Shown: positions 10,749-58,450 of the stretch, piece by piece
Numbering within the stretch: the stretch's first letter is position 1
Layout of the letters: every line of letters begins with the position of its first letter
Origin: Oreohelix idahoensis
Taxonomy: Eukaryota; Mollusca; Gastropoda; Stylommatophora; Oreohelicidae
DNA: 64,000 bases
Assembly (NCBI GenBank): GCA_024509875.1
Contig: JAMPIV010012437.1
Coordinates: forward strand, 1-64,000
Direction of reading: 5' to 3'
Notes under the pieces: generated by a model
Told to the model about the DNA's origin: nothing
Database searches by the model: none
Seen by the model: only the letters and a program-made list of their open reading frames with translations
Position numbers and translations under genes: made by a program

Positions 10749-11088
10749 CCTGTTCATGCAACCTTGCATGAGACTGAGCTCTAGTAGTGACAGCATTTGC
10801 CATAAGCAAATGATGCTGTTCCCATTTTAAAAGATCATCATTAGTGCATTCATGAAGACCAGGGATATTCCAGCAATTGGTTTGTCCAACAAGTGCTAAT
10901 AATTCTTCTCTCTTCTTTTCAGCTAATTCTTCATCTCTCTTCTCCCTAGCCAAAAGTCTCTGATCTCTTGCCACGTCTTCTAACCTCTTTATTTCCTTTG
11001 CATGCTCAGTGAATGCAAAGGTTTTTAAAGCCTCACTCTCCATACCAAAATCCTGACCAAGCTTGGTAAAATATTCCAGGGTAGCCAT
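10749..11088 (-). pseudogene. Gypsy gag N-terminus joined to a protease-end segment by deletion
   Basis: From the ATG at 11088 the frame gives a leader, then a charged helix rich in Arg, Glu and Lys (coiled coil, about residues 35-65). This resembles the start of the plus-strand gag at 62828. It then passes into a segment with ANAVTTRAQS, typical of sequence between protease and integrase. Gag core, nucleocapsid and protease are absent, so an internal deletion is likely. At 10758-10749 the frame meets the Nimb target duplication and continues at 6064. Confidence 0.6.
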
Positions 11089-11395
11089 AATTCACTGTTA
11101 TTGTGACTCCAAACCGTCTAATAATACTATAATCCATATATATATAATATGTGAGCAATCACAGCAACAGTTATTTCACCACTCAATATCAATCAACTGC
11201 ATTAAACTATAGATGGTATATTAGGAGCACACAAAAAATAGAGGTGCAAACAAAATTACAGGAGAACAGTAGAAGGTGCCAACCCAAGAAAATACTAATG
11301 AATAAACCAAGGCAGAAATGTATGAACTGTAGCAAAATTAAAAAAAAATTGGCTCTACCACACTTACGACAATACAAGCACAATTTCACAACATA
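11089..11395. other. Gypsy leader, A/T-rich, no gene seen
   Basis: A/T-rich sequence between the gag start and the Tc1-like insert. No coding similarity is recognisable. Confidence 0.4.
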
Positions 11396-11990
11396 TACTA
11401 CTGGACAAAAGTTAAGGGCCGCCATTCAGTTTAGACATGGTTTATATACCCTGAGCAGGGTCGATTTTCCAAATGTCCAGTAGCTTGAAATCTCTCAAGA
11501 AGTCTCTGAATGGTAGAGTGGTGACTGCTAAACGTCTTGCAACATGACAAACAGACTGACCATCCTGAATCCATGCCATGGCTCGACCATGGTCTACAGT
11601 GCTGAGACTTCTCCTTAGTGGCATGGCTAATGCAGTGATCATTTCGACCACTTGTCATTCTGATTTATTGCATACCAACGGTGAACACTCTTTATCGAAG
11701 ATCATTTTCCACGTGCATTCAAATTCAACTCACTTTTTCACCTTTTGAACTAGTGGGGCGTGTTGCAAAAACCACGAGTTTTTGCAGCAACAATGGCAAT
11801 TTTCACGTGCGGGTTAAAGTGACCCAGTTTTTTTACATTTAAAAAAAATTAACCTAGTGCACACAGAAATGTATACATATTTCTCTGAGCTCCGTTTTAA
11901 TGACATTTTCACTTGTCTTTACAGTTTGCCAATCAATTATATAAACCTTGTCTAAACTGAATGGTGGCCCTTAACTTTTGTCCAGTAGCA
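11396..11990 (-). mobile_element. Tc1/mariner-like element, short deletion derivative
   Basis: The element is 595 bp between TA dinucleotides (11394-11395 and 11991-11992). Its inverted ends of about 50 bp begin at CTACTGGACAAAAGTTAAGG on both sides with very few mismatches. Inside, on the minus strand (about 11650-11440), is a broken piece of a Tc1-type transposase N-terminus with a helix-turn-helix (AWIQDGQSVCHVARRLAV, then TIQRLLERFQATGHLENRP in another frame). The catalytic DDE region is missing, so it could only move with help from a full element. Confidence 0.85.
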
Positions 11991-11992
11991 TA

Positions 11993-12610
11993 TAATACAT
12001 CTAATAACTGAATGATAGCAAGATAAGGTACACAATTATACAAACAATAATGGAGAGTAAACCAAATAAAATATAACGAACCTGACAACAAATTTACAAA
12101 TAATCAGGGCAAAACAGCTAACAGAAATGGTAATGATAATTTCAGAAGTAGCAGTAAACACACAGTTTTGTAATGCTGGCCCCACTATCTGAGAAAACCA
12201 TTCACCAAACCCTATAGAACAACCAAGAATTCATGACCATAGGATAGGTATTGTGAATTAATGGTTCCCTCGCCAACTAACCCGCCTATCACACAAACAT
12301 GTAGATACAGATATACATAAAACATATAATGAAAAAGAACCCTGTCAAATGAGATTCTTCAACACTCAAACTTATGAATCAAGAAATTCACTTATCTGTC
12401 CTATGAAACAAATCCTCCTCGGTCCAGCTTCTGCCTTAGGGAAACACGATTCAACAGATATACAGCGACTAGGGTTCGATTCAGTATTTACACTTGCAGC
12501 TGAGCAGCACTGCCATATGGAAAAATTTTCCTTCACTTGAAAAAATTTAGTCCAGCGACTTGAAAAATCACTTGAAAATACTGGATACAGTTCCACACAA
12601 TATGTTCATG
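11993..12610. other. Gypsy leader continued, no gene seen
   Basis: A/T-rich sequence between the Tc1-like insert and the candidate primer-binding site. I see no coding similarity. Confidence 0.35.
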
Positions 12611-12630
12611 ATCCCGGCCTGAGGCTACCA
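12611..12630 (-). promoter_or_regulatory. Candidate tRNA primer-binding site
   Basis: On the minus strand TGGTAGCCTCAGGCCGGGAT lies four bases from the inner end of the candidate LTR. A TGG start fits pairing with the CCA end of a tRNA. The tRNA was not identified. Confidence 0.4.
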
Positions 12631-12634
12631 AAAC

Positions 12635-13248
12635 TGTTACATGTCGTAATGTTAATTATTCCTGAGATATTCTCTGTGGCCAAAGTAGACTCTAGCAGTA
12701 GTCATACAACACGAAACCAGCATAACTGCACTGAGCGGACCAACACATCCTTCACAATTTTACAAACATGCAGTTTATTCATTTTGACAAACAGCTCCAT
12801 GGTAATAGATATATAGGCCCAAAGGCAAAATGCAGTAGTTCGTATAAGTCTAGTTCATTCCATATCAAACGCTGGTCGTTGGCAATCAGTCAAACTTTAT
12901 TTAATATCATCCTTTGGACATCTTTATGAATAAGCACACATTTCCTTACTAGAATAAGCCAGGGACATTTCACCCAATTATATTGCTGTCCTGGTGATGG
13001 AATAATTCAGGAAAAACACAGAATACTGCAGGAGCTCAAAATACATACGTCCGCACACTTCCAAACACAAGCCACATCTCTCTTGCAGACGATCACCTCA
13101 CTTCTGCTTCAAATTTGTTCACGTCAACCATCTCGGCATGACGTCACTTCCTTTATTAATACGTTACTCCGTATAAAATATACAAAAAAGGAGCCCTGTT
13201 GAGCTGCCTATTATATCGACATAAATGTTATGAATTTTAATCATAACA
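12635..13248 (-). repeat. Candidate 5' LTR of the Gypsy element
   Basis: A 614-bp segment starts TGTTA and ends TAACA, the expected inverted LTR ends, next to a primer-site-like sequence. Read on the minus strand it has an AT-rich TATA-like stretch near 13,180 and an AATAAA near 12,778, as an LTR would. No partner LTR is in the window, so the ends rest on motif and position only. Confidence 0.45.
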
Positions 13249-13258
13249 ATATACTTTA

Positions 13259-13458
13259 AGATTGGTTGGGTTTCTTCCTCTCGTGAGCACTACATAAAGT
13301 TGGCCATGAGCAAAGACTGGTTTTGGTAGTTATACACCTACATGATTAAACGACTGTCCCTGCGCTTTGTTGATTGTCATGGCAAAAACCAAAATCACAG
13401 GAAACTGAGGACGTCTCAAGATGACAGGAAGTGCGGTATCGCGTGGCTCTAACGTGAT
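13259..13458 (-). pseudogene. Helitron Pif1-like helicase C-terminus, fossil
   Basis: The minus strand reads ITLEPRDTALPVILRRPQF, then FAMTINKAQGQSFNHVGV, a TAA stop, and LPKPVFAHGQLYVVLTRGR. This is the last part of the Pif1-type helicase of Helitron rolling-circle transposons (the FAMTINK-QGQ and QLYVALSR motifs). Only about 66 codons remain and one stop interrupts them. It directly abuts the candidate LTR end at 13248, so the Gypsy element may have landed in Helitron debris. Confidence 0.8.
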
Positions 13459-14511
13459 GCTTTTCCTACTTGCTTACTAATTGTCCATGACCCACGTTCA
13501 TGTGTCAGGACTGAAGAACTCTCTGTCGTACTTCCACTGACAAAGAGTTGTTGCATAAAATACATTTCATTTCATAGAATGCTGCTATCGCCTCTTATAA
13601 AACATACGACTTATAAGAAATGAAAGTCATTGAAAAGTAAATATATACTAATTATAACCCATCAGAGGCTGAACGGGATATTTCTCATCATTAAATCACA
13701 CACAAAAAATATTCCATGCTTCACTAATGATATGCATCATCTGCACGTTATTAACATGCCCAGGTTTTTTAATCTATTGACCTGTTTTAAAACTGTTTCA
13801 TTTACATTGATTGTGCATTCTGAAGAATATTAGCAAGAAACACGCAATTTCAGGGGTCGTGCAATTTAGTACAATGGTCATAAGCGCACCACTTTTGTGT
13901 AATTTTCACAATGCAACTTTGATAGGAAAAAGTTAATGCTGGCTTTTTTCAGGGACGTAATTTATTTTCTATCAAAGGGAAACAATTAAGCGACAAATTA
14001 GAAATAATAACAATAAAATATTTGCAGATTTTTGACATTTTACTATGTGTTTTTTATTTATTATTTAAAATACAACTGCAACTTTGGTGGGAAAAAGGAT
14101 GCGCGCTATATTAAGCAGTTTGTGCAAAGGCTAAAAGCACGTGACTTTTATATAATTTCCAGAGTGCAAGAAAAAATATTTTGGGACAGGACAGGACACT
14201 TTGTGTTTTAATTTTTTTTGTTAAATAAAGTTTTGCCTTGTTTTGGCGAAGCGCGTCCCGTTCATCCTAGTCAGTTATATTAGGACGCATGTCCAAACAT
14301 AAAAGACCCTTAAGAGAATTATATAGTATGTGATAAAAGGCTAATGGTGTATATGTCTGTCAAGTCACTTTTGTGTACCTCCAAATGACCTAGAAAGCTG
14401 AAATTTGGGAATCTTATAGAGGAACCACGAACTGGTGTACAAAAATCAGGTAACCTAACGGGTGAAAATGTACTGGGGAAGGGAAAATTCAAAATGGTGG
14501 AATATAAATGG
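13459..14511. other. About 1 kb without a recognisable gene
   Basis: A/T-rich sequence with a weak internal duplication (near 13,880-13,935 and 14,085-14,180). On the minus strand, AATAAA-type signals near 14,055 could serve as the GILT polyadenylation signal. Nothing else is identified. Confidence 0.35.
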
Positions 14512-51266
<36,755 letters not shown>

Positions 51267-51609
51267 TTTGATATAATCACATGGTAGTCACGAGCATGCA
51301 CAATTATAATTCAATATATGCCTGATTATTTTAACACAGTTGATCTCTCTCTCTTTTTTTTTTAATCAGCACATTGTTGTGTCATTAGCATCATTAAAAT
51401 AATTATTAAAGTCTTATGAGGTGCAATATTTTCTTATTATGTTTTACAATTAATATGTATTGATTGAATGTGATTAAAAACTGCATGCTTATTTTAAAGC
51501 AAATTATGGAGAAAAGATTGTTAATAATTGCCAATTTGGCAATTACATCAATCACGCGCAACTCTTGACGCACGTGACGTGGAACGTGAGTATTTTGGTC
51601 ATCCACGTA

Positions 51610-51845
51610 TGATGTCTGTGGCCTAATGGATATGAACGCAGTTTCATAATCCAGATATACCAGGTTCGAAACCTGCTGCAGGCGGTTTGGTAGCAGATCG
51701 CTTTGTGTGGATTTTTAACAATGGTATAAGCGCCGTACCGTTCAGAAAGCAATGGCAAACTACTGAATGTTTTGCCTAGAAAAATCAAATACAGCCAATA
51801 AAAGCTGGGGTTGATTGCCACGTCCTGTAAAGGATAAGCAACTAA
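51610..51845 (+). mobile_element. tRNA-derived SINE, family 3
   Basis: An A-box-like TGTGGCCTAATGGATATG near 51619 and a perfect B box GGTTCGAAACC at 51663-51673 lie at tRNA spacing. The body includes AAGCAATGGCAAACTACTGA. It lies about 350 bp upstream of the GILT start. Confidence 0.7.
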
Positions 51846-51908
51846 CTTTAACGTATGATGTCACGCAATTTTTGCCTTTTTAACCCAATAACCCAGACCC
51901 CTCTTATG

Positions 51909-52125
51909 TGACGTCACAAATGTACGGCAGTATCTGCCATGGAACTAACTCGACCTTTTTTATGAGGATGGAGGTTAAAAAATCTATCTTCAGAGTTCAG
52001 ACACGATTTGTGAAAGAAGCGATCTTCACTCACATTTTTTGTGTGACGTCACATTTCTTAAAACTCCTCTCCACATATCGTCACAAAATGTTAGACATCC
52101 CTTCTCCTTCTACTGTGTGACGTCA
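51909..52125. promoter_or_regulatory. Three TGACGTCA palindromes upstream of GILT
   Basis: Perfect TGACGTCA sites occur at 51909-51916, 52044-52051 and 52118-52125, and a TGATGTCA near 51858. TGACGTCA is the consensus of CRE/ATF-type factors. They lie 640-860 bp upstream of the GILT ATG. The surrounding sequence looks repetitive, so they may simply be part of a mobile element. Confidence 0.35.
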
Positions 52126-52199
52126 TATGTGGACGACCCCCACATATGGATCTAAAGAAAAAGTTAACAAATTCGGGATTGGAAATTATGTTCCCATGT

Positions 52200-52470
52200 A
52201 ACAAATGAACTACTTGGCAAAGTCTGGGAGAGAGAGGAAATATCAGTAGAATGGAAGGAAGGTTATCTGGTCAAGTTGCCTAAGAAGGGAAATTTACAAG
52301 AGTGCACAAATTATAGGGGAATATCAGTGCCAGGAAAAGTTTTAAACAGAATCATCCTTGAGAGAAGAGTCCGTAGACAAGCAACGAGGAGATGAAAAAG
52401 CAGGTTTTTCGACAAAACAGATCCTGTACAGACCAGATAGCCACACTGTCGTAAATTTTTAAATAGATAA
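52200..52470 (+). mobile_element. RTE-like (BovB-type) reverse transcriptase fragment
   Basis: The plus strand encodes VWEREEISVEWKEGYLVKLP, KKGNLQECTNYRGISV and GKVLNRIILERRVRR, the N-terminal RT motifs of RTE-type elements. A shifted piece matching the DRSCTDQI motif follows. It is short, 5'- and 3'-truncated. Confidence 0.75.
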
Positions 52471-53683
52471 GTCACAAGATATTTATGGTCCCGTCTGAGC
52501 AGAGGTGATAGTGGTAAATATGTGAGAATAATGGTGTAAGAAATAGATTTTCAAGAGGGAATAGTGTAAGAGGAAGATCTGTCTCTGGAGTGAGTAGTTT
52601 CTCTAATCCAGCCTATTGATACGACTACATTTTAATATCAGACGACCGTTTTTTCCCTATATGAAATATAAGTTACACTAAACACGCCCACGCACACACA
52701 ATTATGTGACAACAATACGCACAAACGTGAAAAACTATGGATAATTGGGTATGGGCCTGACCAACACACTAAATTAAGTTTTGTTTAGTTTATTATCACT
52801 CAAACTTTACAACGTCAAACATATAGAGAAATCAAATAAATCAAGTTTACAGATATATGAAAATAACCGAATAAGTGCCCTCCCATTGTTGAGAAAAAAA
52901 TCCCAAAAGAAGTTAATAACCCCAAAGGTCAAAGATAAACACTAGATTACAAGATAGACTGTGGAGAACAAGTTCCCACTAAATTACTACTCAGTAAAGT
53001 ACTCAGGTTGGCGAAATAAAAAAAGAAGAAGTTAGTACAATGATTGTAACAAAGGAAAATATTTACTCTCTCTCTCTCTGTCTCTCTCTGCCTCTCACTC
53101 TGTCATCTGTGGCCACAAACACTCTTGCTTACCTAAAAATGGTGTAAGTATCCCTTGGAAAAAAGTACAATAGTATGAACCTATATTGTCAGGTGGGTTG
53201 CCCAAATTTGGCCCCAGACCAGCCTTGGTATCTAATAATAATTACAAGGTGGTCGCCAAAGTTGATGGTTTAATTTTTCCTGGATGAGTCCTGTATCACC
53301 GCATGTAGTTATTGAAGCAAGGCGTACTCTGGACGTTCACAGTTGAAGAAGAGGATAAAGTAATTCCCTTATTGTTAACATCTGGTTGCGAAGCTAAATG
53401 TTATCATATATAAAACTGATAATGATGGTAAATCCTATCGGCTAACTCTTATGGTGAGTACCGATTTTGAAACAGCGTAGTTTTCTGGATCACTCCGTTG
53501 CCACGACTGTCAAACGTCAGGAATATATGTTCTTTCGTATGCCCAGTGGGCTGGAAAATTATGATATATAATTCTGGGTAATGTACCGTCCAGTTACAAT
53601 TAATCTTATTGTTTCTCTTGGTCTCTCTCTGAATGAAGATAGAGGACCGAACAGGTCAAAAAAATCGAAGACCCAAATAATAA
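52471..53683. other. 1.2 kb without a recognised gene
   Basis: A/T-rich, with a (CT)n-type microsatellite at 53066-53105. A TTTATTATCACTCAA stretch near 52785 could belong to an LTR, but ends were not found. Confidence 0.3.
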
Positions 53684-53685
53684 TA

Positions 53686-54086
53686 CAGTTGACATTCAAA
53701 ACTCCGGCCATCGATAATCCGGTTCCTTCAGATTTCCGGCATGGATTTCGGAGCGCATTTTTAAATTTACCGCGTTGGCGCGCCACTGTTTTCTGGAGCA
53801 GTTTATGTTTTGATGCAGCTGTTGGGTCTTGCTTGCACGTGTTAACAGGCATTCCTGCTCATTCCTTCTCATTTTATCATTTATTTGCTGCTGTATAGCC
53901 CCATTATGGGTTCAGCAAATAAAAGAAGTGGTGTAAAACGTAAACATCGTGCATTGTCAATCGCAGATAAAGTGTACAGGCAGTCATTTTCTGTTAAATA
54001 TATACTATAACCATAAAAAATCCGGCATTTTCAAAAATCCGGCACTCCTCAGGTCCGGAGGTTGCCGGATTTTTTAATGTCTACTG
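53686..54086 (+). mobile_element. Tigger/pogo-like element, internally deleted (401 bp)
   Basis: The ends CAGTTGACATTCAAAACTCC and the complement CAGTAGACATTAAAAAATCC form imperfect inverted repeats, continuing into CCGG-rich subterminal sequence. TA flanks both sides (53684-53685, 54087-54088). Inside, from the ATG at 53906, MGSANKRSGVKRKHRALSIA is the start of a pogo/CENP-B-like transposase DNA-binding domain, soon ended by a stop. The DDE region is missing. Confidence 0.85.
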
Positions 54087-54088
54087 TA

Positions 54089-54500
54089 ATGTTACTGGTA
54101 CTATTAGACCGCTGGCCGCTGGTTTTGATCGAGTGCTAGATAAGGAAGAAAAGAACATTTTAAAACACTGCTACTCGTCTGTCCGTAAGTTTTCCGCTAT
54201 GGCATGTCGGGAAAAAAAGGGTATGTGTCTGTTGCAGATACGTAAGTGGGGTAGGAGGAAACTGTTAATATAATCGCTGATGAATGGCAATCAGCATAGG
54301 TCGGGCTTACGGATGGCCGACCGGTGTGTGAATGAGTGACTGTCAACATACGCGAATGCAAAGGGTTCTGGCATACCTACACAGACTGTAGTCACACACC
54401 ACAGCAAACATAAGAGTCAGGAAATGTTGTAACTAGTGGTAACGTTCTACACAGTTTATTGACGACACAGCAAAGTAGACATCAGTATAATCCACAGGAT
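54089..54500. other. No feature recognised
   Basis: Mixed sequence ahead of the 75-bp repeat. The TTTATTGACGACACAG stretch near 54458 could be an LTR polyadenylation region on the minus strand; unproven. Confidence 0.25.
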
Positions 54501-54760
54501 CAAATATCCATCAAGGGAAAACATCATAATTCTTATTACATCAGCAACTCTCGGTGCAATAATATCCATGGGCACAAATATCCATCAGAGGGAAAACATC
54601 ATAATTCTTATTACATCAGCAACTCTCAGTGCAATAATATCCATGGGCACAAATATCCATCAGAGGGAAAACATCATAATTCTTATTACATCAGCAACTC
54701 TCAGCACAATAATATCCATGGGCACAAATACCCATCAGAGGGAAAACATCATAGCAAAAT
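54501..54760. repeat. 75-bp tandem repeat, about 3.5 units
   Basis: CAAATATCCATCA starts units at 54501, 54575, 54650 and 54725 (steps 74, 75, 75). The unit includes GGGAAAACATCATAATTC and TATTACATCAGCAACTCTC. Because 75 is a multiple of three, frames stay open across most of it, giving repetitive peptides without any recognised domain. Confidence 0.9.
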
Positions 54761-56408
54761 ATCCATTCAAGAAAGGGACTGCATACATCGCAGTTTACAA
54801 TAATATAGCCTGAATCAACATACTCCAAGGCCTGAATAATACATCTCCTGGGAGAAAGAACATTCCCTTTAATAATCTATCTAACACATATTTTCAAGAT
54901 ATCTTAAATTCTCCCTTTCACAAAAATATCTTGGAACACACTGACGAGATGGGGAAAACGACCAACTCGGAGCTCTGCTCGAAACACATTGTCACGAGAT
55001 TACCGTATCTCAGTACAGCTCAGCCAATAACACCTGCGCGGGCTAGCCGCGAGAGACTACCGCTCAGCTCACCCGTAACCTTCCCAAACTAACACTCAGA
55101 ACCTTCGAGCACTATCTTATTTGTATCCTTTTTTTTTAGAAAACAAACTAGCAACCACTCAGTTGAGCTGTGTTCAAAAATACCGAGCATAAAGCCCCCA
55201 ACTAGAAAATCATCTCATCACTAAGAGCGTGTTTACTAGCGTGTACAAAAATCCGACCCCTACATCCAAATCTTTAACACCAAACTCCTACTAACAAAAT
55301 ATGACTTAACAGTGTCCTCCCCCCGTTATTGCCTGCGGGAAAGTGAACAGCGCACAAAGTCCTTTATTCATTTTATCTATACTCGCACTTTAACAAAATC
55401 TGTCTGTCACTACTAGCTATTTGTCGGCGTCTGTTGTTTGGTCATATAACATTACTCTAGTCACTTATTTAATTTCACACAATGAAATATAAAGCGAATT
55501 CTATTGGGTCACTGATCCGTCACACTTAATAATCTCAGTCAGCTAATCCGTATCTTCTGGTGTAAACAAATGGTTGATGGATTTTACATTACTCTGAACG
55601 ACTGGCAAGAAATATCGATGCGTTAGGTTATTTCACTAGTTTTAAACGCTAGGGAATTATCTTGAATAAAATGGTAAACCTAACACATTTTTAACACTTA
55701 AGCACAATTTCTGTTACTACAAAATCAGAAAATTAAATCCCCATGGGACAATTTAACACATTTAGCGAAGAAATGGTTCTAGTCTGGCGTGATTAGGTTA
55801 TCCAAAATTTCTTTGTGATGACTGATAATTGGTATTGAGGGACGCAGTATATATACAGATTTGAGTGTTATTATCTCGAGAATGTGAATTTTCACACTTC
55901 TTGTGTATAGCAGAAATTCAGGAAACTAATTCCCCCGATCAAAGATCCCTCGGTCACTTTGTTGGCCGTGGAAAATCGGCAACAAAAGCTTACTCGTGTA
56001 ACAGTTCCCCTCCCGAGATTTCTGTTCGCTTCTGATGTCAAGCGATTATCTCCCCTGTATGTCTGAACATCAAACAGGTAGTCCGGAAGTATTATTATTG
56101 CCCTTCTATATTCAAACAAACAAACCGTTATTTCTACCGACGTCTGTCTAATTGCCGATGATTGGCAAGTCAGCTCGCGTGAGAACTCAGGTAAACGAAT
56201 CATGGCTCACTGACTGTTGTCTGGCATGTCGCGAAAAATTGGTAAACCTCTCCTTAGCGCATGAGAAAAGGAAGAATAGGCTTGGCTTCAAAAGTGAGTC
56301 GACAGACAGCGAATTGCTTGGGTTTTGCGTAGCAAAATTAAAACACAAAATGGAAGCGAAGGTGGTCGGATTTCTGTAGGATTACTGAGGCTATATTTAC
56401 ATTAATAT
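54761..56408. other. 1.6 kb without a recognised gene
   Basis: No coding similarity found. It may be part of an unrecognised LTR or leader. Confidence 0.3.
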
Positions 56409-57330
56409 GTCACACACACTGAGAATACTAGTTGAACAAAGTCTGGAATGGAATTCACCGCTATACATCGGATTCGTGGAGTATGAAAAGGCATTTGACA
56501 GTGTAGACAGAGAATCACTTTGGAAATTGATGAGACATTATGGAGATCATGAAGATCATTAACTTAATAAGGATGACCTATGAAGACATGACATGCAGAG
56601 TTCTTCATGAAGGACAACTTACAGAACCGTTTAGGATTAGACAGGGAGTGAGACAGGGATGCCTCTTGTCTCCACTTCTTTTCTTACTAGCAATAGATTG
56701 GGTTATGAAAACATCGACATCACACAACAGAAATGGAATCCAGTGGAATCTGACGAAACAGCTTGATGATCTGGATTTTACAGATGACTTGGCTCTTCTG
56801 TCCCTTAACCATAATCAGATGCAAGAGAAAATGAAAATTCTCGATGAGAGGCCACAACAAGTGGGCCTGAAAATACACAGGGGAAAGACAAAGATTATGA
56901 GAATAAATGCAAGAAATGATAACAAGGTTGAACTTGAAGAAACACCACTAAAAGATGTAGAATCGTACACATATCTTGGCAGTAATATAGACAAAGTTTG
57001 AAGGACTGACAGTGACGTCAGGATAAAAATACAAAAACCAAGAGGAGCTTTCATTGCTTTGGGAAACATATGGAGAGCAAGAGAAAACAAGTCCAACACG
57101 AAAATAAGAATCTTCAACTCAGATCTCAAGTCAGTCCTATTGTATGGCTCTGAGACATGGAGAGTAACAAAAACAACAACCAAAAAGCTACAGACTTTTA
57201 TAAACGGGTGCTTGCGTAGAATAGAACGACTGAAATGGTATTACAAAGTCACAAATGTGGAATTGATGACAAGAACCAGAAAAGTGCCAGTGGGACAAGA
57301 GTTGAGAATAAGACGCTGGCAATGGATATG
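56409..57330 (+). pseudogene. Reverse transcriptase of RTE-like element C, broken
   Basis: VEYEKAFDSVDRESLW carries the first catalytic Asp. A frameshift near 56540 follows, then RQGVRQGCLLSPLLFLLAID, then DLDFTDDLALLS, where Tyr-Ala before the Asp pair is replaced by Phe-Thr. YTYLGSNIDKV ends at a TGA (56999-57001). The C-terminal region resumes with IRIFNSDLKSVLLYGSETWR, LQTFINGCLRRI and IRRWQWI followed by a TGA. Not functional. Confidence 0.8.
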
Positions 57331-57430
57331 ACACACATTGAGGAACCTGTTGAGAGCATTACAAGGCAGTCCTTGTTCCGGAATCCATAGGGAAAGAGAG
57401 GCAGAGATAGATTAAAACACACACCCACAC
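56409..57430 (+). mobile_element. RTE-like element C, 3' part
   Basis: The longest copy of family C in the window. Reverse transcriptase and C-terminal domains are followed by a C/A- and AT-rich tail (ACACACACCCACACAC). It is 5'-truncated just before the first catalytic Asp. Confidence 0.8.
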
Positions 57431-58438
57431 ACACATATAAATATATTTATTGTGACGTACGTCTAGTTCGACAAGTGAATTTTCCCTGATTTGATGGATG
57501 ATTAAAGGGACTTTTAGCTTTTCATAACATTAGAACCCCTGAACATTTGTTGTAACTTTGTTGTTTCGCCAGAGCGAACCGATTCCACCGGGGCTCATTA
57601 AGTATGTGGCATGAGATCTAAAGACACTGAGACGATCCCCAGAACAGAGAAGCTATTTCTCGCAGGAATTTCTCATCTCCGTGCGAACACTGAACCGCTT
57701 GCAAGATGGACCAGAGCGGACAGAAGAAAGTGGAGGCAGCGAACAGAGCAACGTCTCGCAGGAAGATGACACGGCAGTGCGAACCAGAGTAGACGAAGAA
57801 AGTCTTGCAGACCTCGCACTTCTGTGGCAACCGGCAGACTTGCCCGAAAGACTGAGAAACAGGAGAGACGGAGATCGGAAGCCAGGGAGCAATCGCGGTT
57901 AACACGACGGCTAGAAACCTCGATTTTTCCTGGGTTCTAAAGAGGCGCTAGAATCTAACAGGTCCCACTCATCTTGAATTCCATTTAGATATATACGGAC
58001 CCTGAAGAATGCAACTTTATCACTCGTTTCGCCAGACCTTGACAGAAGCACTAGCATAGTGAAATCCTGTTTGATTCACTCTGGATACTCAACTTATTTG
58101 CAGTGAATTCTATTCTGTGCTAAACGGTATAATATATTTGTTTTAAAGTGATCAGTGGTCTAGTTCATTCATTCATTTTATTTCACTGGATTTTGTGATT
58201 AACTTAAAGCTATTAAATTAAACTTATCTCAAATAGTTCCAGTGGAATAGGTAATGAAATATCTATTATATTATTTCTCAAAATGATAGATACTTAAATG
58301 CTTAAAGTAACATTTAAAGACGCGTCGGAATTTATAACTAAATTTAATTGAGTTTAGTTCTAGTTTTTACGTATGTTTTTAACTATTAAATTCGCGTGGA
58401 GTTCTTCCTGAATTTTATAAAAATTATAGACGCGAGTG

Positions 58439-58450
58439 TATAAATAGTTA
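58439..58450. repeat. 12-bp direct repeat flanking the repeat cluster, left
   Basis: TATAAATAGTTA, repeated exactly at 60508-60519. Confidence 0.8.

Larger units (their letters stand above)
3983..13248 (-). mobile_element. Ty3/Gypsy LTR retrotransposon, Gmr1-like gene order, nested and truncated
   Basis: Read on the minus strand, the order is: a candidate 5' LTR (13248-12635), a primer site, a leader holding a Tc1-like insert, a gag N-terminus, a Nimb insert, a pre-integrase linker, integrase, then the start of reverse transcriptase, cut off at about 3985. Most Ty3/Gypsy elements place RT before integrase. Integrase upstream of RT is the order known for Gmr1-type Gypsy elements. The gag core and protease are reduced by an internal deletion, since the gag leader runs almost directly into a protease-end-like segment. 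No 3' LTR is in the window. Confidence 0.75.

Noticed and set aside
54459..54803. His/Asn/Ser-rich repeat protein
   Set aside because: The frame is open because the 75-bp unit is a multiple of three. There is no start context, domain or neighbouring exon.
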